DNA of 35,167 bases from Bacteroidaceae bacterium (GTDB taxonomy: Bacteria > Bacteroidota > Bacteroidia > Bacteroidales > Bacteroidaceae): assembly GCA_016292545.1 (NCBI GenBank), contig JAEDIG010000010.1, positions 1 to 35,167 on the forward strand. Reading direction: 5' to 3'. Below are positions 8,474 to 16,255 of the stretch, in pieces. A program made the translations under genes and the position numbers. The notes under the pieces were generated by a model. It was not told the DNA's origin. It saw nothing but the letters and a program-made list of their open reading frames with translations, and made no database searches. Positions within the stretch are counted from its first letter, which is position 1; the number at the start of each line of letters is the position of its first letter.

Positions 8474-9247
8474 TTAGCTGTTTACCTCGTTTCCTGTGGC
8501 GGCATCGATGGTGATGGATTGTTCACCTCCACTTTCAAAAGCATCATCATATGAAACGGAAATATTGATGCTGCCATTAGTGTTGGATGTTATCTTGATA
8601 ACATTTTCTTGAGCAGCCTTTCCCAATATCAAGGTTTTGGCATTAAGCGTAGTTCTTTCTGAATTACTGCCATACTTGTAACTTATCACGTATGATATTC
8701 CCACACTAGTTGTTTCCGTGCTTGCCTCGAAATAGGCTGTCGTATTTGTTGTTGAAAGAACTGGCTGACGGCTTGAATCACCTGTTTTGTAGACCTTGAT
8801 TTGAACATCGCTAATGCTAGGCATATTATCTGCAATTTCGGCTCTTACACGCGCATTCTTAGCCTTTCCACATTGGATAGTCACAGATGTCTTCTGGCCA
8901 GCATTAATCTGCACTGATTCTTGCGTTCCAGTGTACCAAGCCGCTCCATAGGAATTGTTCGCTTCCAGTGCGGCAGCAACATCATTATAGTTCATTGCAG
9001 TAACCGTATATGTCCCAGCTGAAAATCCTTGTGTTGAACCCGTCCATGCAGTCTCTCCAACTTTGACCGTCCACCCGCTGAAATCACTCACCGTCTGCAC
9101 CGCCCTCGTCTCCATACTATTATCCGCACTCACACTCACGTTGATGTAGCCTTTGTTGTCTGTTACATCCAAATCTGCATCGCTTACACAGGCTGTGGCG
9201 GAGAGAGCCAGGGCGATGATGGGAAGAATTCTCTTTTTCATTATCAT
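8474..9247 (-). CDS. g12: short DUF4493-type lipoprotein
   Basis: 257 residues from the ATG at 9247 (MIMKKRIL); the inner ATG at 9241 (MKKRIL) is equally plausible. The lipobox is ATAC at Cys20, followed by VSDADLD, an acidic stretch like surface lipoprotein export signals. METR (45-48) carries the conserved Arg. The core is readable: FSAGTYTVTAMNY, then AAWYTGTQESVQI, then KTSVTIQCGKAKNARV, ending in SINISVSYDD. The gene is visibly richer in A+T than flanking g10, g11 and g13, which hints at a different recent history. It starts 18 bases after g11. Confidence 0.84.
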   Translation of the reverse strand: MIMKKRILPIIALALSATACVSDADLDVTDNKGYINVSVSADNSMETRAVQTVSDFSGWTVKVGETAWTGSTQGFSAGTYTVTAMNYNDVAAALEANNSYGAAWYTGTQESVQINAGQKTSVTIQCGKAKNARVRAEIADNMPSISDVQIKVYKTGDSSRQPVLSTTNTTAYFEASTETTSVGISYVISYKYGSNSERTTLNAKTLILGKAAQENVIKITSNTNGSINISVSYDDAFESGGEQSITIDAATGNEVNS

Positions 9248-9265
9248 TTTTGGTTAATTTGTTTA

Positions 9266-10108
9266 TTAATAGTTTATTGTTATTCCTAGTTGAAAGTCTG
9301 TCAGGTCTATGAGGCTAGTAAGGCGGGCCTCGGTGTCCTTGTTCGATTCTCCGTCGCGGTTCTTCTCGTGCTGCATCGTGATGTTGGCATTGGCCAGGCC
9401 GAAGGAGAGGTCCAGACTGACGTTGTTGCACAGGGCTACGGCCATGCCGGGGCGGATGCCCAAGCGGAACTGGTTGAGGGAGAAGTTGCTGCGATAGGGG
9501 ATGTCGTCGCGCATACTCTTCAATCGGCCCGAACCACCCATATAGCCCAGTGTAAACTCGGCAAAGAGGGCGAAGCGCAGCTGCCTGTCCACGGGGACAT
9601 AGCCGCGGTAGAAGGCCTCTACGGAATAGTGGTCCTCGGCATAGTCGAGATTGCGGAAGGTGTAGCGCAGCAGTTCATCTTCGTAGCAGGCCCAGTGGGC
9701 CTTCTCTCCTGTGGTCTTGTAGTAGCCTGCACGCAGACCCAGAATGCCGTTGTTGCAGACGGCATAGCCCATGTAGGGGGTGATGGAGAAACCGCTCAGA
9801 TACATGTTGGCACGCTTGAGGCCGCTGAACGCATAGTCCGTCTGGCCGGAGCGATGGCCCAGATAACCCGCAGCCACACCATACATCCAGTTGCCCTCGG
9901 GGATGAAGCTCCTCCCCTCCAGCCTTCGTTTGGTGATGGGGTCGGTGGTGTCGTCCGCAAATCGTTTCTTGCCGGCCTTCCCATGGTTGTACAGGTAGAG
10001 GCGGGCCGGGTCGATGCTCTGCCCTTCGTTGGCAGGCATCTGGTAGACCTGTGCGTGGCATGTAGCGCAGGCCACCATCATAAGGAGTATGGTGATGGAG
10101 TGTTTCAT
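9266..10108 (-). CDS. g11: outer-membrane beta-barrel protein
   Basis: 280 residues. A cleavable signal peptide (MKHSITILLMMVACATCHA) is followed by a short polar periplasmic stretch with RRLEGRSFIPEGNW, then alternating amphipathic strands to a final aromatic strand ending LGITINY, as expected for a small barrel inserted by the BAM machinery. It is paralogous to g4 (17989-18873). Both share FIP[KE]G.W near residue 70-80, PY.GY.V.NN, YRGYVP/MRSYMP, F.E..L..G, and QLGI.PG or QFRLGIRPG before the last strands. It is coupled to g10 by ATGA. In other Bacteroidales surface-fibre loci such barrels are candidates for anchoring or assembly; here that is inference. Confidence 0.85.
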   Translation of the reverse strand: MKHSITILLMMVACATCHAQVYQMPANEGQSIDPARLYLYNHGKAGKKRFADDTTDPITKRRLEGRSFIPEGNWMYGVAAGYLGHRSGQTDYAFSGLKRANMYLSGFSITPYMGYAVCNNGILGLRAGYYKTTGEKAHWACYEDELLRYTFRNLDYAEDHYSVEAFYRGYVPVDRQLRFALFAEFTLGYMGGSGRLKSMRDDIPYRSNFSLNQFRLGIRPGMAVALCNNVSLDLSFGLANANITMQHEKNRDGESNKDTEARLTSLIDLTDFQLGITINY

Positions 10109-10872
10109 TCTACTGTGGTGCTAGAGTCGTCTGTGTTGATGTCCTTGTCTGTTTCAAAGCCGATGTCGATGTTTCCGCTGTTGTCGTCGTATTGGAGCGT
10201 CACCTTGCACACCTTGCCTTTCTGCAGTTCTATGGCGAAGGTCTTGTTCAGGCGGTCCTCCCATCCTCCCTTGGAGCCTGTCACCTTCAGTTCCAGGGTG
10301 GCGGTTTCGGCTGTCATGTCGTAATAGGCAATGGCATCCGTGTGGCTGCTGTCCCACACCAGCGAACGTGCATCGTTGGTGGTGATGGCATAGATGGGAA
10401 ACTTGTCCGTGAAGGAGGTGGTGGGCTCCACCACGATTCCTGCATTCTGGAGGGTGCAGTTGATGGATACGGGGGTGGTGGCGCCTGCCATCACGCCGAA
10501 GGTGGTTTCTCCCATGAAGTAGGGTGCACCCCAGCCGTCGTTGGCCGTAGTGGCCTCCTCGGGTACACAACTCTTGGCGGTTATCGTATAGCCGTCGGCA
10601 CTCTGCACGTTGTAGTCGGCGGCATTCAGGTTGCCACGCTTCTTCCCGTCGATCAGCCTGTCGCCGTTGGCATTCACGAGGTAGATGAGGAACTCGTTTA
10701 CGTCCGCATCCACCGTGGCCCTGGTTTCTTCGCCCACGACCACCTTTTCTGCATTCACCCTGAGGGAGAAACTTCCCTCGCCCGCAGCCTGTGTCAAGTC
10801 TACGGAATCGCAACTGCATGCTGCTGTCAGCACCGCTGCCATGGTGAGATATAGTATATTCCTTGTTTTCAT
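10105..10872 (-). CDS. g10: DUF4493-type lipoprotein
   Basis: 255 residues. Lipobox TAAC at Cys19; a second Cys at 21 could be an alternative. The first strand SFSLRVN and EETR (48-51) give the conserved Arg site, followed by ATVDADVNEFLIYL. Core: YTITAKS, then WGAPYFMGETTFGV, then TPVSINCTLQNAGIVV, the clearest short DUF4493 signature in the distal half of the operon. The C-terminus contains AYYDMTAETATLELKV and a hydrophilic Asp/Thr-rich tail. It lies four bases after g9 and is coupled to g11, so a lipoprotein and a barrel are made together. Presumed surface subunit. Confidence 0.87.
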   Translation of the reverse strand: MKTRNILYLTMAAVLTAACSCDSVDLTQAAGEGSFSLRVNAEKVVVGEETRATVDADVNEFLIYLVNANGDRLIDGKKRGNLNAADYNVQSADGYTITAKSCVPEEATTANDGWGAPYFMGETTFGVMAGATTPVSINCTLQNAGIVVEPTTSFTDKFPIYAITTNDARSLVWDSSHTDAIAYYDMTAETATLELKVTGSKGGWEDRLNKTFAIELQKGKVCKVTLQYDDNSGNIDIGFETDKDINTDDSSTTVE

Positions 10873-10876
10873 TGTT

Positions 10877-12736
10877 TTATTCTCCGTAGGTTAGGGCGAT
10901 TTTGTAGACTTGGGTGTAGGTGGTTGATTCACCATAACTATTATGACAACGAACTTTGGTCACCAATCCTTTTGTCGTATATGCCAGATACTCTTCAAAG
11001 CTTTTTTCATCACTTCCAAAGCCTCCAGAAATATTAGCGGATGTCACCGCTTCATCCCCAATATATATGGTATATGTTGTTCCAACTGTAAATCGATGTA
11101 TGTATTCAGAATGGTCCAGCATAATTTTTGTATCTGCTGGAATGCTGACATGCTCATAAACAATCTCTGTGCTTTGGCTTGTAGGCAATGAATTATGCCC
11201 CAGTTCTACATACCCATCTTTAAATGAGCCCGTCCCGCTCTTACTCCACAAGTCACTCGTCGGCGGTTCGCTCCTGAACGGCACACCTGTGATATACACC
11301 GTCTTGCTGGCGGTCTTGGTGATGCCCTGGAAGGTGTAGCTGGCTTGCAGTGTGTTCTCGCCAAGGGTGGTGAGGGTGATGTCGTTGAAGGTGGTGGTGC
11401 CGTCGGTAGTGCTGGCCACAGTGCCGTCGAACGTATTGCTCAGTGTGCCGGCATACTTGGGGTCGTTGAGCAGTTTGGGGGCGATGCCCGACACGGTGGC
11501 CGTGATGGCCGTCACGGTGTAGGCATTCATGCTGTTGGCCGTTTCCACGTTCCTGGCCACCCCGTCGCCCAGATAATAGCTGTAGGTGCTGGCGGCATTG
11601 AAGGAGAGGCTGAACCGGGGCTGCTCGGTGATGGAGAAGGTGGTCTGTGCCTGCATGGTCTTGCCGTTGGAAGTGGTGTAGGTGTAGTCCACCGTATAGC
11701 TGCCCACGGGCAGATAGGGCCATTCGCTGTCGTCCTCGGAGCTCTGGAGCGTGCCTGTGCCTGCGGCAAAGGTGCGCACCAATGCGCCCTCGGCGTTCTT
11801 CACCGTGGCGCTCCATTCCTTGCCGGGAGTGGGAGCGGTGATGGACAGGGCGGTGCCCTGGAGCACATCATTGGTATATACATGCTGGGCGGTCACCTGG
11901 GGCGTGTCTATGAGGTCGAGCGTGCGCAGGTCGGCTATGACGCTGCTGCCTCCGCCGATGGTGGAACTGCTGTGCTGCCTGTAGGTCTTGCCGCCTGCAG
12001 TGAGCAGGAAGGTGAAGCCGTTCATGGTGGCGGGAGCCGTGACGATGCAATAAGTGCCCTCGGCAAAAGTGGACGAGCCACTGGGAGGCAGGATGGTGAC
12101 GGTCTTGCTGCCCTGCGCGCTGACGGTGACCACGGGGTTATATGCGCTGTATTCGATGTTCATCTGTCCGGCCAGCACCACATCGGCCTGCAGCTGGATG
12201 CTGGTGATCTGGTCCTTGGCATAGGCCGGCACGGTGAACCTGAACACCTGGCACACGTTGAAGAAGCTGACGAAGGACGGGCTGCCGTCCACATTTCTGG
12301 ACCCCTTGGCCACAGACACGTTCAGTCCCGTGGAGAAAGTGTTCAGGCTGGCCGTCTGGGTGGATGGTAGGTTCACCACGATGTGGCCGTCGAGCAGGTT
12401 CTCGCTGGCCAGTTCGTAGGGGTATACGGCCACGAAGTCGGTAGTCTTGGGCGTGATGTTCCCGTGGAAGCGGGCCATGCCGTCGGCTATGCTGGCCGCA
12501 AAGCGGTGTTTGGGAGCCACCTTGTCGAACACGGCAATGGCATCCCCCTCGGTCCATACGACCGAACGGCCGTCGGCTCCCAGCGTGGTGCGCGTGAGCG
12601 AAGACTGCGCTGCAGTGCGGATTTCAAGGGGCACACTTGCTCCCTCCTCCATCTCCACGGCCTCGCTCTGGCAGGAGAGGATGGCCATAAGAGCCACCGC
12701 CCACAGGATATTGCAGATATGTTGAATACTTTTCAT
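10877..12736 (-). CDS. g9: fimbrillin-like lipoprotein with unnamed C-terminal module
   Basis: 619 residues. Lipobox AILSC (Cys22). Residues ~40-270 look like the fimbrillin-like (Mfa-like) family: TRTTLGADGRSVVWTEGD, AVFD, then FVAVYPYE, then FFNVCQVFRFTVP. LTR (47-49) matches the Arg site of its DUF4493 neighbours. Residues 281-619 (10877-11896) are clearly homologous to residues 265-605 of g6: VTAQH.Y, VRT..GTG.L.SS, W P.LP.G.Y, YVTG.P.R, RxxNSYG and a final LTYG. I do not recognise this module by name. The last ~110 codons are much more A+T-rich than the rest. It may be a minor or tip pilin-like subunit (inference). Confidence 0.87.
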   Translation of the reverse strand: MKSIQHICNILWAVALMAILSCQSEAVEMEEGASVPLEIRTAAQSSLTRTTLGADGRSVVWTEGDAIAVFDKVAPKHRFAASIADGMARFHGNITPKTTDFVAVYPYELASENLLDGHIVVNLPSTQTASLNTFSTGLNVSVAKGSRNVDGSPSFVSFFNVCQVFRFTVPAYAKDQITSIQLQADVVLAGQMNIEYSAYNPVVTVSAQGSKTVTILPPSGSSTFAEGTYCIVTAPATMNGFTFLLTAGGKTYRQHSSSTIGGGSSVIADLRTLDLIDTPQVTAQHVYTNDVLQGTALSITAPTPGKEWSATVKNAEGALVRTFAAGTGTLQSSEDDSEWPYLPVGSYTVDYTYTTSNGKTMQAQTTFSITEQPRFSLSFNAASTYSYYLGDGVARNVETANSMNAYTVTAITATVSGIAPKLLNDPKYAGTLSNTFDGTVASTTDGTTTFNDITLTTLGENTLQASYTFQGITKTASKTVYITGVPFRSEPPTSDLWSKSGTGSFKDGYVELGHNSLPTSQSTEIVYEHVSIPADTKIMLDHSEYIHRFTVGTTYTIYIGDEAVTSANISGGFGSDEKSFEEYLAYTTKGLVTKVRCHNSYGESTTYTQVYKIALTYGE

Positions 12737-12759
12737 TGTGTATGGTCTTTTGGATGGAA

Positions 12760-13680
12760 TCAGTTGTATGTGTCGTAGTCTATCTCTGTGCCGTCGGTCT
12801 CGAAGCCGCTGTGGCTGCCGTTGGCATCCGTCGTGCCCTCGTCGCTGGTCACGTCGTCGGGGCCGATGGTGATGGCCTTGTCGTAGAACAGGTCCGTCTG
12901 GTCCACAGTGATGTCCAGTTCATAGAAGCCTGCATTGTAGACGAGCGAGAGGCGCTTCATCTTGGCCACCTCCAGGGCAATGTCGCCCTCGCTGGTAGTG
13001 GTCTTGTCGGGGCTGACTGCCGTGATGGTGTAGTGGACGGTGCGTGTGCCGCTGGCAGGAATGTTGAAATAGGCCACCTGTCCGTCGGTGGTTTCGTTGG
13101 TTTCCGTGTTCACCACATGCCCCATGTTGTCGTAGGTCCACGTGAGGCTGCGGTCGGTCTCGGTGAGCTGCACCGTGCAGGAGGTGGTGAAGAAGTTCTT
13201 CAGGTTGTCGCTGACAAACACGCAGAGGGCTGCGTTGGCCACGCTCATGGGCACGGTCACACTGGTGGTCTCGCCCTTCTTCACCGCAAACTCGGCCGAC
13301 TGGCCCGTGAAACGCTTCTGCCCCCAAAGGTTGTTGGTGGTTTCGGCATCGGCCTCGGTGCAGCTTTCGGCACTCAGCCAATAGCCTTCCCCCGCAGGGA
13401 AACGCTTGTCCATGCTGCCCAGCATCACAGGACCACGGTTCACCTCGGCGCCCTTGTAGACCGTAATCAGGAACAGGGCGGCCTCCTCGGGAGAGATGGT
13501 GGAAGTGGTGGCACGCGATTCGGGTGCCGTGGCTGCCGACAAAGCAACATCCACCTGGCCATACGCAGGGCTATCGTCCTGCACCACGTCCAGTCCGCTG
13601 TCGCTGGCACATCCGCCGCCCATGAGCAGCACGGATGCACAGCCAAGCCATTTGATTAGATTCGTTTGTTTGGTTCTCAT
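12760..13680 (-). CDS. g8: DUF4493-type lipoprotein
   Basis: 306 residues. Signal peptide with a long n-region (MRTKQTNLIKWLG) and lipobox GGGC, Cys24, followed by ASDSGLD. ESR (54-56) is the conserved Arg site, here Ser-Arg, followed by ATTST. Core: WLSAESCTEAD, then LWGQKRFTGQSAEFAV, then TTSVTVPMSVANAALCVFV. The C-terminal part (VAYFNIPASGTRTV, RLSLVYNAGFYELDITVD) parallels g16, ending in an acidic Gly/Asp/Thr tail. Spacing is 15 bases from g7 and 23 bases to g9. No catalytic motif. Presumed surface subunit. Confidence 0.86.
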   Translation of the reverse strand: MRTKQTNLIKWLGCASVLLMGGGCASDSGLDVVQDDSPAYGQVDVALSAATAPESRATTSTISPEEAALFLITVYKGAEVNRGPVMLGSMDKRFPAGEGYWLSAESCTEADAETTNNLWGQKRFTGQSAEFAVKKGETTSVTVPMSVANAALCVFVSDNLKNFFTTSCTVQLTETDRSLTWTYDNMGHVVNTETNETTDGQVAYFNIPASGTRTVHYTITAVSPDKTTTSEGDIALEVAKMKRLSLVYNAGFYELDITVDQTDLFYDKAITIGPDDVTSDEGTTDANGSHSGFETDGTEIDYDTYN

Positions 13681-13695
13681 ATCGTTTTTTAATTA

Positions 13696-14424
13696 TCATA
13701 TCGGTCGTTCCACGTCTTCGGCATCCATGTCGTCCTTGATTTCAATGTCGATGCCGCCCGAGTTGCTCTCCGTGTCGTAGTAGTAGGCGAGCGTATAGCA
13801 CTTGCCGCTCTCCACCTCGCGGTGCATCACTGTGGCGGTGGAGTGGGTCACCTGGTCGTTGTTGGTGGCGGTGAGCATATAGCTGAAGCCCCCCTTTGCG
13901 GGGTCGAAATAGGCCTTCTCGCCCTGCCGGATGCTGGTGGTGCGGCCGCCGCAGGAGAGCTTGAGGCTGTGGGATACGAACAGCTGCTCGAACAGGGGAG
14001 GCAGCGAGAACGCAACGGCATAGTTGGTCATGGGCACCTGCATGTTCACATAGGTGACGTTGTCGTAGGTGATGGTGAAGGCGGTGGTGCCCCAGTGGCA
14101 GGCACTGCCACGGCCTTCGTTGTCCTGCTCCCAGGTTTCCTGGTTGTCGGTATAGGCAAACAGCTCATAGGAGCCCGGCTCTAGCTTTATCCTGTCGGGC
14201 ACTTGCCCAGGAGCATAGGTGGCCACAGGGCCTTCTGCGCCCACAATGGTCACGGCCAGTTCGTTGCTTACAGCCCTTGTCTCTGCCACACAGCCCACGC
14301 GGTGCAGCTGCAGGGAGAGCGTGCCGCTGCCCTGTGGCAGCAGTGCATCGTCCTGATTGCTGCATCCGCTCGTCAGGACGGAGAGGAGGGCAGCTATTAT
14401 ATATATTATTAATGTATGCTTCAT
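13696..14424 (-). CDS. g7: short DUF4493-type lipoprotein
   Basis: 242 residues. The ATG at 14424 overlaps the g6 stop (ATGA). Lipobox LTSGC, Cys21, then SNQDDA with acidic residues at +3 to +5, as in surface-exported lipoproteins. The first strand GTLSLQLHRV leads to AETR (47-50), then AVSNELAVTIV. Core: IKLEPGSYELFAYTDN, then ACHWGTTAFTITYDNVTYVNMQVPM, then YAVAFSLPPLFEQLF. The tail GIDIEIKDDMDAEDVE is acidic, a feature also seen in g8 and g10. Presumed subunit of the same assembly. Confidence 0.85.
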   Translation of the reverse strand: MKHTLIIYIIAALLSVLTSGCSNQDDALLPQGSGTLSLQLHRVGCVAETRAVSNELAVTIVGAEGPVATYAPGQVPDRIKLEPGSYELFAYTDNQETWEQDNEGRGSACHWGTTAFTITYDNVTYVNMQVPMTNYAVAFSLPPLFEQLFVSHSLKLSCGGRTTSIRQGEKAYFDPAKGGFSYMLTATNNDQVTHSTATVMHREVESGKCYTLAYYYDTESNSGGIDIEIKDDMDAEDVERPI

Positions 14425-16238
14425 TGTCCGTATGTAATGCTTAAACCGTAGATGTGGGAGCAGGTGGCACCACCTCCGTAGCTGTTGTTCAGGCGCAGGG
14501 TGGATGCAAACTCACGGGTGGTATAGGTCACCTGGCCCTGATGGGGGTAGTCCTTGGAGTTGCCTGCCCCGCCTCCTTGCGTCACTGAGAAGAGGCTACC
14601 CTCATTGATGCTGCATGTGAGGGTGGTGCCCAAGGTGGCCGGATGTATCATCGTGTCGTAGTCGACCACCAGATCCGTCTTGACGGGGATGGCAATGCGG
14701 CTGTAGTTGATGTTCTCGTTGTTGTGGGTGAGCAGACCACCACGGTTGCCCAGCTTCACCTCCGCATCGCTGAAGGTGACATAGTCGCTGCCTGCACTCC
14801 ATCCGTCGGCCTCCTTGGGGGGAATGGCACGGAGGGGAAGGCCTGTGACATAGAGTTCCCTGGTGGCCGAAAGGCTGATGCCTGCAAAACTGCCCGCAGC
14901 GGAAACCACATAGGCCTCCTGTCTGGGCTCCTCCGTCTGGTCACCCATCCGATAGCTGTTGCCACCAATCTGCTGGCTTTCGCCATCATAGGTGAAGGTC
15001 ATCTGATAGGCATAGCTGCCGTGGGTGAGGAGTTGCGTGGCAATGTTCACCTTCATCTGCGGGGCATACACGGTGAAGCCGTCCAGTGCATTGGCTTCGT
15101 CAGTGAGGCCGTTCTGGTAGCGGGAATAGGAGGTGTAGCCGTCCAGCGTGACCGCCAGTTGCGGCTGTGGTATCATGAACTCGCGGCTGCTGGTCTTGCT
15201 CCGCTCTCCGTTCTCGCCCACCAGATAGTAGGTGGCCTTGTATTTGCCTGCGGGAAGGAAGGGCCAGTCGGCAGACGCGGTATAGGAAGACGACAGCACT
15301 CCTGTGCCCGACACGGTGCGCACCACGGTCTCATCTCCGTTGGTGACCACTGCCTCCCATTCCATCTCAGGATAGGAGTTGGTGAACAGCAGGTCGGTGC
15401 CCACCAGTTCGCCCGCAGCATTGTACTGGTGCTGGGCAGTGACCACAGAAACAGGGAGCCACGAGAGGGGAATCGATTCGTCGATGGTTACGGTTTCCAT
15501 CTCCACGATGCCGATGCTGACAGCCAGCAGGCTCTCGGGGTCGGGCAGTGTGAGGGTGATCTTTGCATGGTCGGCAGCCGCGAAGGTAGCGGGCAGGGCC
15601 TCGCTGGTGAGCGGAGTGGTGACCATGCGGTTGTTGTCGCTCCTGAGGCAGCCATAGAAACTGAGGGAAACGGCACTGCCTGCGGGAAAATAGACGCTCT
15701 TGGCGGCATCGGCGGCAGCAATGGGCAATGAGTAGTTGCCCACGCTCACCATCAGTCCGTAGTCGGCATAGTACTTGTCGAAGCGTGCCCTTTCCTCTGC
15801 ATCGCGGCCAAAGACGGCCGACACCAGTGCATTGGCCACCGAGCAGGCCACCGACACATCGGTCTGCGTATTGGAGGTGACAGTGGCTGTGGCCGTGCCC
15901 TTGTAATAGGGTGCATCGTAGCCTATGACCACGTCCTCGCCGCAGGTGGCCAGAATGTCGTAGCTGCCCGTGCGCAGGGTGATGGGTTCCTCGGTGTAGC
16001 CTCCCTCAAAGGCAACAACGCCATCGCTCTGCTGAGAAATCCGCACGTTGAACAGGTCCAGCACCGGTGCGCCTAATTCCGAAGGCGTAATGCGCGTGCC
16101 CGTCTGGCTCGACACTTGGGCCAGCGTCAGCCGCAGCGAGCCTTCCGCATCGGCAGGCAGCGTGTCGGCAGAGCAGCCGGCCAGCGAGAGCAAGGCCAGT
16201 GTGCAGCAGAGCGTGATGTATAGGGTTCTCTTCATCAT
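14421..16238 (-). CDS. g6: DUF4493 lipoprotein with unnamed C-terminal module
   Basis: 605 residues from ATG 16238 (MMKRTLYI; the next codon is also ATG). Lipobox LAGC, Cys22. The N-terminal DUF4493 domain runs about 30-250: SLRLTL strand, TGTR (46-49), LRTGSYDILATCG, YDAPYYKGTATATV, and TDVSVACSVANALVSAVF. Residues 265-605 (14421-15446) are the same C-terminal module as in g9. In this module conserved stretches include VVTAQHQY, EWEAVV, WPFLPAGKYKATY, LYVTGLPLRAIPP, LRLNNSYGGG and LSITYGQ. The same ~340-residue module on two different N-terminal domains, three genes apart, points to module exchange after duplication. Starts 17 bases after g5. Confidence 0.87.
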   Translation of the reverse strand: MMKRTLYITLCCTLALLSLAGCSADTLPADAEGSLRLTLAQVSSQTGTRITPSELGAPVLDLFNVRISQQSDGVVAFEGGYTEEPITLRTGSYDILATCGEDVVIGYDAPYYKGTATATVTSNTQTDVSVACSVANALVSAVFGRDAEERARFDKYYADYGLMVSVGNYSLPIAAADAAKSVYFPAGSAVSLSFYGCLRSDNNRMVTTPLTSEALPATFAAADHAKITLTLPDPESLLAVSIGIVEMETVTIDESIPLSWLPVSVVTAQHQYNAAGELVGTDLLFTNSYPEMEWEAVVTNGDETVVRTVSGTGVLSSSYTASADWPFLPAGKYKATYYLVGENGERSKTSSREFMIPQPQLAVTLDGYTSYSRYQNGLTDEANALDGFTVYAPQMKVNIATQLLTHGSYAYQMTFTYDGESQQIGGNSYRMGDQTEEPRQEAYVVSAAGSFAGISLSATRELYVTGLPLRAIPPKEADGWSAGSDYVTFSDAEVKLGNRGGLLTHNNENINYSRIAIPVKTDLVVDYDTMIHPATLGTTLTCSINEGSLFSVTQGGGAGNSKDYPHQGQVTYTTREFASTLRLNNSYGGGATCSHIYGLSITYGQ

Positions 16239-16255
16239 ATCATTATCAAGTCAAT

